Positions 1 through 5,104 are shown, numbered from the stretch's first letter. The stretch: DNA of 5,104 bases from Fidelibacterota bacterium (GCA_012964275.1 DTUG01000103.1:8106-13209); one strand, 5' to 3'. Numbers and translations: made by a program. The notes: generated from the sequence alone by a model not told the origin.

Positions 1-765
1 GCAACCCCCAAACAATCGACAGCAACCGGTGGTGCCAGCAGTGATTTTATTCTCAACGAACTCAACTTTGAGATCAAAAAACTTACTGCTGAGTTCAAGC
101 ACTTAAGCCGGGAAATGGATGATCTAAAAGCATTAAGTAAAATGTGGATTAACCCATTGACCATATATTCCAAAGAGGTTATCCTAAAAAATGGAAGCAC
201 AGTTTTTGGAAAGATAGTTTATCAGGATGACAAATCTTTAAAATTAGAAACCCTTGTTGGATATTTAATTATTAAGCGGGATCAAGTTGTCCGAATTATA
301 GATAATGTTGTTACAGATGTTCAGCAGGAATATATCCCTGAACAGATCCGGGAAAGCTATTCACCCCCACCCATGCCTCGATTGACAGTGCCAAGATATA
401 CATCCCCCAGTGTATCAGCTAGGGAAGCAGGTCAAAAATTCTCTGCCAATTGCGTTTTAATGGGTAATATTGCGGAAAAGAAAGATACTCAAGGAAATAT
501 CCTTTTTAATGGTGAGATAAAAAATATTGGCGGACGCCGGGCTGACTTTGTTAAATTGGATTTTGTGTTCCGAAAAAACTGGAGCGGTGAAACCCGAACA
601 CTTACGACTTTTATAAAAGGGTCCTATAATACATTTGATAGTGGAATTGTCTCAGACGCCAGCTTGCTCCCCGGTGCTATGGGCCAGTTTGATCTCTATG
701 TTCCTCAGGATTTTGGTTCGTTCATTGGTTATTCTTATGTGATTGACTGGGAAGAATACCAATAA
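1..765 (+). CDS. Coiled-coil / Sm-like / FxLYD-like domain protein, 5'-truncated by the window edge
   Basis: The frame is open from base 1 to the TAA at 763-765 (254 visible residues). An ATG lies at 115, but the upstream frame reads as sensible protein without a stop, so the true start is probably outside the window. Visible residues 1-15 are Gly/Ser/Thr-rich. Residues 16-48 look like an amphipathic coiled coil (LNELNFEIKKL, EFKHLSREMDDL). Residues 57-102 fit a small Sm-like beta-barrel pattern (VILKNGSTVFGKIVYQDD, then LIIKRDQVVRI), a 'lysine-Asn-Gly ... Gly-x-Ile' layout known from many secreted FCB-type proteins. Residues 118-140 form a Pro/Ser-rich linker. Residues 148-250 resemble an FxLYD-type beta-sandwich: FNGEIKNIGGRRADFVKLDF, then LLPGAMGQFDLYVP. 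The exact function is unknown. The downstream gene follows after 18 bases, so it is probably co-transcribed with it. Location is likely periplasmic or envelope-associated, but the export signal, if any, is off-window. Confidence 0.8.
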   Translation, partial: ATPKQSTATGGASSDFILNELNFEIKKLTAEFKHLSREMDDLKALSKMWINPLTIYSKEVILKNGSTVFGKIVYQDDKSLKLETLVGYLIIKRDQVVRIIDNVVTDVQQEYIPEQIRESYSPPPMPRLTVPRYTSPSVSAREAGQKFSANCVLMGNIAEKKDTQGNILFNGEIKNIGGRRADFVKLDFVFRKNWSGETRTLTTFIKGSYNTFDSGIVSDASLLPGAMGQFDLYVPQDFGSFIGYSYVIDWEEYQ

Positions 766-770
766 GTATC

Positions 771-774
771 GAGG
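771..774 (+). promoter_or_regulatory. Ribosome binding site for the coiled-coil/TPR gene
   Basis: GAGG sits 9 bases before the ATG at 784, inside the 18-base gap after the preceding stop. It supports the start at 784, where a signal peptide begins. It is a partial Shine-Dalgarno match. Confidence 0.5.
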
Positions 775-783
775 CAACAAACT

Positions 784-1686
784 ATGTATAGGTATACTAA
801 ACTCTTTTCGCTGCTTATTGCAGTCTCTCTTGTTTGTGGGCAAGAATCCTCATCAGATGTTTTTTTCTTGGATTTAGGAATAGTTATCAAGCCAAAGACC
901 GGAACAGAAACGGTGTCTAGAGCGGTAACACCACCCATTGATGACGCCAATGCAAAGGTCAGTAAAATAGATGGCAGACCGATTTACATGGCTACATCAT
1001 CTGAAATGCTTGCTTCCCTTGATCGCATCAATGAGCAAATTCGCGTTATTGAAGAATCGCTAAAATCAAAGATCGCATCTCTAGAAAAAAAGAATCGAGA
1101 CTTAAAAACACAGGTTAGAGACCTGAACCAGCGCATGGAATCTGAATTTTCCAATGTTCTGACCTATGAAGAGTCAAACTCTAAACCCCCCATAGAAATT
1201 CCTGTCCCGCTTACAACGACAGCATTCTCAACGCCAGCAATTGAAGATCTGCCCATAGAAACAGATTTTAAACATAATAAAGGCAATATTACTGGTGAGC
1301 CTGACGGGTTTGATGAGAAGAAATACATAGATGGAGTGATTGCTTATCAGCGTGAAGATTATGAACTCTGTCTGAAAAAGTTTAATCAGCTTCATCTTGA
1401 CCGATCAAACCGGCGTACAGTGAGCAATATTTTATACTGGATAGCTGATGCTCACCAGCAATTGGGGCAATATGATCAGGCTCTACAATCGCTGGAAAAA
1501 TTATCGCGTTCAGGATATGAGCAGCAGATGGATGATATGTTGGTCCAAAAAGGCTTAATCTACCAGAAAATAGGTTCAAAAGATAAAGCCCAAAAAGCAT
1601 TTACTCTGCTTGTGGATTCGTTTCCCGAAAGTGAATATGTTGCCCTCGCCCAACTGGAAATAAATAAGAACATTATTGTAAGATGA
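784..1686 (+). CDS. Exported coiled-coil/TPR protein, CpoB/YbgF-like
   Basis: The 300-residue protein starts with a signal peptide: MYRYTK, then a hydrophobic core to about residue 18, then CGQESS. The Cys at 18 follows Leu-Val, which is a poor lipobox because the preceding residue is Val rather than Gly/Ala/Ser, so lipoprotein status is doubtful. Residues 72-122 form a heptad-like charged coiled coil (LDRINEQIRVIEESLKSKI and onward). Residues 130-175 are a Pro/Thr-rich linker. The C-terminal part from about 178 carries three TPR-like helix pairs: IDGVIAYQREDYELCLKKF, ILYWIADAHQQLGQYDQAL, and LVQKGLIYQKIGSKDKAQKA ending near SFPESEYV. Coiled coil followed by TPR with a 'YW-A-AH--LGQYDQA' repeat and a final 'FP-SEY--LAQ' is the CpoB/YbgF arrangement. 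CpoB is a periplasmic protein that links Tol-Pal to peptidoglycan synthesis. Here the neighbours are MotAB-like rather than Tol genes, so a scaffold role in that complex is inferred. The stop overlaps the next start (ATGA). Confidence 0.85.
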   Translation: MYRYTKLFSLLIAVSLVCGQESSSDVFFLDLGIVIKPKTGTETVSRAVTPPIDDANAKVSKIDGRPIYMATSSEMLASLDRINEQIRVIEESLKSKIASLEKKNRDLKTQVRDLNQRMESEFSNVLTYEESNSKPPIEIPVPLTTTAFSTPAIEDLPIETDFKHNKGNITGEPDGFDEKKYIDGVIAYQREDYELCLKKFNQLHLDRSNRRTVSNILYWIADAHQQLGQYDQALQSLEKLSRSGYEQQMDDMLVQKGLIYQKIGSKDKAQKAFTLLVDSFPESEYVALAQLEINKNIIVR

Positions 1687-3059
1687 ATCGCATAATTAAA
1701 ACATCGTTTCCATTTATAATATTGCTGAATGTTGTTTTTGCATCATCCCGTGTTGTCTATACACGCCCAGGACTGATGATGCGTGTGCCGACATCAAGTA
1801 TTCAAATGGCGCCCTATATTTTTAGAACTGGTTTCGGTGTGGAATTGCATAATTTTGATCCGGTTAATACAGCAAAAGGTGTTTATTTTGATATGGAACT
1901 GGGGCGCGGATTTGCCGCTGGATTTTCAGCGGTGCAGGGAGGAGACACCACATCTTTAGAATTATTGCCAGAATCACAATATGTACCCCAGATAGAATTT
2001 GGGTTTCATTTCCAGCAGAGACTTTTTACATATAACGACATATCCCTTTCGGCGGGCTTACAGGATGTTGTTTTTCAGAATAATCAGGATGTTGAGCAGA
2101 TTTTAAGCTTAAACACAGATTTATTATCTTTTTTCCTGGTTTTGGCCAGTGAAAAAGATCTTGGGGATTATAAAATGAATACCTATATGGGCTTTGGGAG
2201 TGGTGGCCTGGGTCCCATGGACAGCATAAAAGTTGTAACCGATACAACACAGCAGGGCAATGGTGGTGTCTTTGTTGGTTTTCTATTAAAAACGCCCTAT
2301 TTCGCAAGAACGGGCGGAATGGATATTGTGGGTGAATTCGACGGAACAGGTGTCAATGTGGGACTCCGCATCCCCCTTACCTCGGATTACCGCCTGAACC
2401 TAGGGTTCACCCACATAGAAAGATTGCCGGATTGGGAATCGCGCTATTGGCTGGGCCATCCGGCATTCTCCCTGGGTTTGGACATGGCTGTCCCGCGTCT
2501 TCCATCAGCGCGGGTTCCGGAAGTTGGTCCATCGGGTCGACCATTAGCACCGGGAATGCCCGTGCCGGAAGGCTATGAGACTGTTCCTATGTATAGGGAC
2601 TCTACCATCGCCATGGCGGATTTTGCGGTCAGATCACTTCGGGACTCCATATCTATGATGGATAATGAAATGCGCAATCTCATGGTTCAACTATCAGCCA
2701 TAGAGCAAGAAACAAAATTTCTTGATGACTCGCTTAAGGTGTTAAAATTAGATCAAAATGTTTCAGATAAGAACATGAATGAAGCTATGCGGCACTTATC
2801 CCGCAGTCTCCGCTATTTTTATGCCGGGGATTTCAGAGAATCTTTAAAAGAGGTAGATTTAGCATTGGAATTGCAGCCCGACCTAGCCCTTGCGTATGCT
2901 AGGCGGGGCTCTATATATTACAAACTTGGCGATGTGCAGCGAGCAACTATCAATTGGAACCTGGCTCTCCGTTTAGACCCAGAGTATGATGATGTGCGCA
3001 ATATTTTGAAAGCGCTTCACGAAAATCGCCTGAAAACAGCTAGTCTGTTCGAGGAGTAG
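1683..3059 (+). CDS. Exported beta-barrel-like protein with C-terminal coiled coil and two TPRs
   Basis: The 458-residue protein begins at the ATG of an ATGA overlap with the preceding gene. There is no clear Shine-Dalgarno, which suggests translation by coupling. Residues 1-20 are a signal peptide with a likely cleavage after VFA. Residues 25-270 are rich in alternating, glycine- and aromatic-containing strands (FGVELHNF, GVYFDMELGRGFAAGFSAV, IEFGFHFQQRLF, MDIVGEFDGTGVNVGLRIPL, YRLNLGFTHIERL), as in YjbH-type outer-membrane barrels. Residues 270-300 are a Pro-rich linker. Residues 308-355 form a coiled coil (VRSLRDSISMMDNEM onward). Residues 369-402 and 403-436 are two TPRs, the second ending ALRLDPEY. 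I infer an outer-membrane barrel with a periplasmic C-terminal arm that could contact the adjacent MotAB-like complex or the TPR protein upstream. The specific family is not recognised. A GC-rich patch covers residues 220-299. Confidence 0.85.
   Translation: MNRIIKTSFPFIILLNVVFASSRVVYTRPGLMMRVPTSSIQMAPYIFRTGFGVELHNFDPVNTAKGVYFDMELGRGFAAGFSAVQGGDTTSLELLPESQYVPQIEFGFHFQQRLFTYNDISLSAGLQDVVFQNNQDVEQILSLNTDLLSFFLVLASEKDLGDYKMNTYMGFGSGGLGPMDSIKVVTDTTQQGNGGVFVGFLLKTPYFARTGGMDIVGEFDGTGVNVGLRIPLTSDYRLNLGFTHIERLPDWESRYWLGHPAFSLGLDMAVPRLPSARVPEVGPSGRPLAPGMPVPEGYETVPMYRDSTIAMADFAVRSLRDSISMMDNEMRNLMVQLSAIEQETKFLDDSLKVLKLDQNVSDKNMNEAMRHLSRSLRYFYAGDFRESLKEVDLALELQPDLALAYARRGSIYYKLGDVQRATINWNLALRLDPEYDDVRNILKALHENRLKTASLFEE
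3052..3056 (+). promoter_or_regulatory. Ribosome binding site for the MotA-like gene, inside the upstream stop region
   Basis: AGGAG lies in the last codons of the preceding gene (GAG GAG TAG), 7 bases before the ATG at 3064. This fixes the start and implies that translation of the two genes is linked. Confidence 0.8.
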
Positions 3060-3063
3060 TTTT

Positions 3064-3849
3064 ATGGATATTGCATTAATTATTGGTGTTATTCTTGGTA
3101 TGAGTGCTATGATTGGCAGTATTGCCTATGCTCTTTTTGTAGAAGGTTCGGCAGGCGGATTCGGCGATTTTCTATCTGCACCAAGTTTTGGGATTGTTTT
3201 TGGAGGTATGATTGCATCTATTTTCGTAGCATTTCCCATGCCTCATGTTGTAGCGCTGGGGAAAGCTATTGGTGCTGTACTTAAACCTGCTGATGATAAA
3301 ATGGGGCCATTAGTTGATGAAGCTGTCGATGTTGCAGACGTTGGCCGTAAGGGAGCTGCAGATCTAGAAAAAGCAGTGGACGGCATTGGGAATTATTTCT
3401 TTAAGGACGGTGTCCAAATGGTTGTTGATGGTTATTCCCTTGAAGAATTAACGGAGATTATGGAAACAAGAATTGAATACCGCGAAAAAAGAGAAGGTGT
3501 TCAAAAATCTATGTTAAAGTCTATGGGAGATCTGGCACCGGCCTGGGGCATGGTTGGGACACTGATTGGTCTGGTACTTATGTTAGCAGGATTTGGTGGT
3601 GAAGGCGGAGCAGACAACCTAGGCGGCGGTATGGCGGCAGCACTCATTACCACACTATATGGAGCTGTTTTTGCAAATTTATTTTTCTTACCTATGTCGG
3701 AGAAGATGGGCAATAAAACAACCGCGACATCAATGTCAGCCGCATTACTGGTTGAAGCAGCCAGATTGATTCATCAGCGTAAGCATCCACTGATAGTTCG
3801 TGAGAAACTGAACTCATTCATTCCGCCCGGAGAGTGGAAATCGGAGTAG
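3064..3849 (+). CDS. MotA/PomA-family stator subunit (ion channel)
   Basis: The 261-residue length matches PomA/MotA (about 250-290). Four membrane segments are visible: about 1-24, 36-57, 155-177 and 188-210. TM2 and TM3 are separated by a roughly 95-residue cytoplasmic loop, which distinguishes MotA-type stators from the three-TM ExbB/TolQ proteins. Family motifs are clear: VGRKGAADLE (R95, with E102 near the position of the torque-generating charged pair), DLAPAWGMVGTLIGLVLML (P159 equals the conserved channel proline), and AALITTLYGAVFANLFFLP. The family forms a pentamer around two MotB subunits and couples H+ or Na+ flow to work. Thr166 and Thr196/197 lie where Na+-type PomA has threonines, which hints at sodium but does not prove it. 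The usual 'NPR' near the C-terminus is replaced by KHPLIVREKL. The MotB-like partner begins 5 bases after the stop. Confidence 0.95.
   Translation: MDIALIIGVILGMSAMIGSIAYALFVEGSAGGFGDFLSAPSFGIVFGGMIASIFVAFPMPHVVALGKAIGAVLKPADDKMGPLVDEAVDVADVGRKGAADLEKAVDGIGNYFFKDGVQMVVDGYSLEELTEIMETRIEYREKREGVQKSMLKSMGDLAPAWGMVGTLIGLVLMLAGFGGEGGADNLGGGMAAALITTLYGAVFANLFFLPMSEKMGNKTTATSMSAALLVEAARLIHQRKHPLIVREKLNSFIPPGEWKSE
3843..3846 (+). promoter_or_regulatory. Ribosome binding site for the MotB-like gene, inside the upstream stop region
   Basis: GGAG is contained in the MotA-like gene's terminal TCG GAG TAG, 8 bases before the ATG at 3855. It repeats the arrangement seen at the MotA-like start and supports coupled production of the two stator subunits. 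Confidence 0.75.
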
Positions 3850-3854
3850 TCTAA

Positions 3855-4739
3855 ATGGCATCACCAGAGTTTAAAAAAGGATATAAAAAGGGTTTCGCTG
3901 CTGGCGCAGATTCTGTTGAGGAAGGCCTACCAGGCTGGTTTGGTACCTTTGCTGATATGATGACACTACTCTTTGCATTTTTTGTGCTTTTAGCAGCTAT
4001 TTCAACTATGGATCCCGTGAAACTGCAGGAAATGGCAAACTCTGAAGGGAAATCACTCGGGAGTAAAATAAAAGCTTCCGGAAAAGCTGAATTAGAAGGA
4101 GAGTTTGAGCCTATAAAAAATCTGGCGGCAATGAAAAAAGAAATTGAAGAAACCATTGAAGAAATGAAAAAGGAAAATCCAAAAGGAGACCCTCCCATTG
4201 ACATACAAACTAGCGCAAAGGGTTTGATCGTTAATATTAAGGGAGACTATGCGTTCCCTATAGGGAACGCATCAATGAAAGAAGAACTAAAAGGACTTTT
4301 AGATGAAGAAATAATACCAAAGATCGCGAATAGTCCTTTTCAGGTTGAGGTCGCAGGTCACTCTGACTCGGATAGGATGCCAAAGAAATGGAGAAAGAAT
4401 TTTGCTACTAACTGGGAGCTTTCAGCTGCTCGCGGAGCCAGTGTTGTTAGATATATGATTGACAAAGGTATTCCGGCGCCAAGGCTTTTAGCTGCTGGAT
4501 ACGGCCCCTGGGCTCCAAAAGGTATCGATAGCGTTAGAAAGGCAAACCCAATGTGGAACCCCCTAACCTTAACCTGGAAAGATCCAGTGATAGCTAAAAA
4601 AACGGGTGTGGAAATGCCTACAGTATTAAGTCTAAATAAAACTGAAAAAATGAAATCTTTAAATAGAAGAATTCAGATAACTTTTTTAAATCCGCCACAC
4701 CATGGTAAGGGGCGGTCAGCTACCAGTTACGAAGAATAA
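3855..4739 (+). CDS. MotB/PomB-family stator subunit with OmpA-like domain and unusual C-terminal insertion
   Basis: The 294-residue protein has a Lys-rich cytoplasmic N-terminus (FKKGYKKGFAAGADSVEE), then one membrane helix at about 28-49 with the family signature LPGWFGTFADMMTLLFAFFV. D34 is the expected ion-binding aspartate. A plug-like amphipathic segment follows (TMDPVKLQEMANSEG, 51-65). Residues 90-110 are Lys/Glu-rich. Residues 115-278 form the peptidoglycan-binding OmpA-like domain, with YAFPIGNASM in place of the usual 'LFd-GsA', VEVAGHSDSDR (D171), NWELSAARGASVVRYM (R193), RLLAAGYG and finally LNRRIQITFL. D171 and R193 correspond to the residues that hold diaminopimelate in OmpA-type domains. 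Between GYG (215-217) and NRR (270-272) lie 52 residues, where the family normally has about 16. The protein should anchor the adjacent MotA-like channel to the cell wall. A 24-base perfect palindrome covers codons 132-140. Confidence 0.93.
   Translation: MASPEFKKGYKKGFAAGADSVEEGLPGWFGTFADMMTLLFAFFVLLAAISTMDPVKLQEMANSEGKSLGSKIKASGKAELEGEFEPIKNLAAMKKEIEETIEEMKKENPKGDPPIDIQTSAKGLIVNIKGDYAFPIGNASMKEELKGLLDEEIIPKIANSPFQVEVAGHSDSDRMPKKWRKNFATNWELSAARGASVVRYMIDKGIPAPRLLAAGYGPWAPKGIDSVRKANPMWNPLTLTWKDPVIAKKTGVEMPTVLSLNKTEKMKSLNRRIQITFLNPPHHGKGRSATSYEE
4249..4272 (+). repeat. Perfect 24-base palindrome inside the MotB-like gene
   Basis: The left arm atgcgttcccta (4249-4260) is followed directly by its exact reverse complement (4261-4272). 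It spans codons 132-140 (Y to S) at the first conserved strand of the OmpA-like domain. As RNA it can form a 10-bp stem with a UAUA loop. No T-run follows, so it is not a standard terminator. Function unknown. Confidence 0.9.
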
Positions 4740-4792
4740 TGAAATATTTTTTTAAAATGCGGAGTATACATATACCGAGGAGTTTCACATGA
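4739..4792 (+). other. Possible 17-codon mini-ORF bridging the MotB-like and FliF-like genes
   Basis: The ATG at 4739 overlaps the preceding stop (TAATG), and the TGA at 4790-4792 overlaps the next start (ATGA at 4789). It would encode MKYFFKMRSIHIPRSFT. There is no good Shine-Dalgarno before it. It may simply be chance in a short AT-rich gap, or it may let ribosomes continue through to the downstream gene. The rest of this 49-base gap contains a T7 run (4747-4753) but no hairpin before it. Confidence 0.2.
4778..4782 (+). promoter_or_regulatory. Ribosome binding site for the FliF-like gene
   Basis: AGGAG lies 6 bases before the ATG at 4789. It is the strongest Shine-Dalgarno in the window and fixes the start of the last gene, which immediately encodes a signal sequence. 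Confidence 0.85.
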
Positions 4793-5104
4793 AAACAGGG
4801 TTTCAGAAACTTATAAAACAAACGGTGATCCTGTCGTTGTTAGGTTTTCTGCTTGGTCAGGGGTCTGGATATTTGGCGCAGAAACTTATGGTGGAGAACA
4901 ATATCCGAGAGCGGGTCAAGGATGCACTTTCAAAGATCGTTGATAATAATAAATATGTGGTCAATGTGGATATAGACCTTGAGATTAGCGATGAGGTAGA
5001 GGAACAGATTACAATGTTAGCCCCACGTGAAAAAAAGGAGCCACCGCCACCCCCGCGTTCCCCCACATCCCAAGCAGAAAAGGAAGTAAAAGATCTTCAG
5101 AGAA
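4789..5104 (+). CDS. Exported or membrane-anchored protein with FliF-C-terminal-like domain, 3'-truncated by the window edge
   Basis: 105 codons are visible with no stop before the window ends. Residues 1-24 are a signal peptide or uncleaved anchor (MKTGFQKLIKQ, then VILSLLGFLLGQ). Residues 28-75 (YLAQKLMVENNIRERVKDAL, then SKIVDNNKYVVNVDIDLEIS) follow the pattern of the conserved stretch in FliF, the flagellar MS-ring protein, where a helix 'ERIE..L.PIVG' leads into a strand 'V.V.V.D.DF'. The usual Gly after IV is Asp here. In FliF this stretch lies deep in the protein after two other ring-building domains; here it follows the signal at once. Residues 80-92 are charged and then proline-rich (APREKKEPPPPPRSP), and a charged helix appears to start after that. 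The match is by eye and modest. It could instead be an unrelated periplasmic domain. Position directly after the MotAB-like pair supports a role in the same complex. Confidence 0.75.
   Translation, partial: MKTGFQKLIKQTVILSLLGFLLGQGSGYLAQKLMVENNIRERVKDALSKIVDNNKYVVNVDIDLEISDEVEEQITMLAPREKKEPPPPPRSPTSQAEKEVKDLQR

Noticed and set aside
784..840. Lipoprotein signal in the coiled-coil/TPR protein (Cys18)
   Set aside because: The residue before the Cys is Val, which does not fit the lipobox; an ordinary signal peptide is more likely.
1915..1932. Six-base-pair hairpin ccgctg-gatttt-cagcgg
   Set aside because: Short stem inside a coding region with no regulatory context.
2026..2307. 93-codon open frame on the minus strand within the barrel-TPR gene
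   Set aside because: Low-plausibility composition (His/Pro/Cys/Gln-rich), no recognisable motif, and fully inside a convincing plus-strand gene.
2492..2514. GC hairpin (cccgcg ... cgcggg, 11-base loop)
   Set aside because: Only six base pairs, no following T-run, inside coding sequence in the GC-rich patch; expected by chance.
3851..4204. 117-codon open frame on the minus strand, antisense to the MotB-like gene
   Set aside because: It is a Ser/Phe-rich shadow of the Lys/Glu-rich coding strand, and the plus-strand gene has unmistakable family motifs.
4691..4714. Hairpin ccgcc ... ggcgg near the 3' end of the MotB-like gene as a terminator
   Set aside because: Short stem with a large loop. 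The nearest T-run (4747-4753) is more than 30 bases downstream, so it does not form an intrinsic terminator.
3064..4739. Reading the stator pair as ExbB/ExbD, TolQ/TolR or a ZorAB-type defence motor
   Set aside because: The MotA-like protein has four membrane segments and a large TM2-TM3 loop, unlike ExbB/TolQ. The MotB-like protein has a full OmpA domain, unlike ExbD/TolR. No defence effector genes or long ZorA-type cytoplasmic tail are present.
4765..4775. TATACA as a -10 promoter element before the last gene
   Set aside because: No matching -35 element at proper spacing, and transcription would start at or next to the ribosome binding site; read-through from the operon is simpler.
4857..5066. 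69-codon minus-strand frame opposite the last gene
   Set aside because: Its Gly- and Ser-rich sequence is the antisense of the proline-rich and charged coding strand; the plus strand has a strong ribosome binding site and signal sequence.

Overview
This window is a compact, single-strand (+) gene cluster from a Gram-negative bacterium. Six protein genes follow one another with gaps of 4 to 49 bases or a 4-base overlap, so it reads as one operon, and it runs off both ends of the window. Signal peptides, an apparent outer-membrane barrel and a peptidoglycan-binding OmpA-like domain indicate a two-membrane envelope. Base composition is moderate to AT-rich. The style of the secreted proteins (short signal peptides ending in Gly-Gln, a secreted Sm-like 'knobG' domain, TPR/coiled-coil proteins) recalls the FCB/Marinimicrobia (Neomarinimicrobiota) group. 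That is a tentative impression; no taxonomic marker gene is present.

Layout: (1) 1-765 is the 3' part of a protein with a coiled coil, a small Sm-like beta domain and a C-terminal FxLYD-like domain. (2) 784-1686 is an exported coiled-coil/TPR protein resembling CpoB/YbgF. (3) 1683-3059 is an exported protein with a predicted outer-membrane beta-barrel, then a proline-rich linker, a coiled coil and two TPRs. (4) 3064-3849 is a full-length MotA/PomA-type ion-channel stator subunit. (5) 3855-4739 is its MotB/PomB-type partner with the ion-binding aspartate, an OmpA-like domain and an unusual insertion of about 36 residues. (6) 4789 to the end of the window is the start of an exported or membrane-anchored protein whose first domain resembles the C-terminal part of the flagellar MS-ring protein FliF, followed by a proline-rich stretch.

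How they may work together (inference): genes 4 and 5 would form an ion-driven inner-membrane motor anchored to peptidoglycan. Genes 2, 3 and 6 supply periplasmic scaffolds, an outer-membrane component and a possible ring-like piece. No flagellar hook, rod, filament or export gene is seen in the window. The cluster could therefore be a flagellar motor operon with accessory proteins, or a non-flagellar envelope-spanning machine (gliding, envelope maintenance like Tol-Pal, or energised transport). The sequence alone does not decide between these.

Other structure: a perfect 24-base palindrome lies inside gene 5, a GC-rich patch lies in gene 3, and a 17-codon mini-ORF bridges genes 5 and 6. No RNA gene, mobile element, CRISPR array, convincing promoter or terminator was found, and no gene-free stretch exceeds 50 bases.
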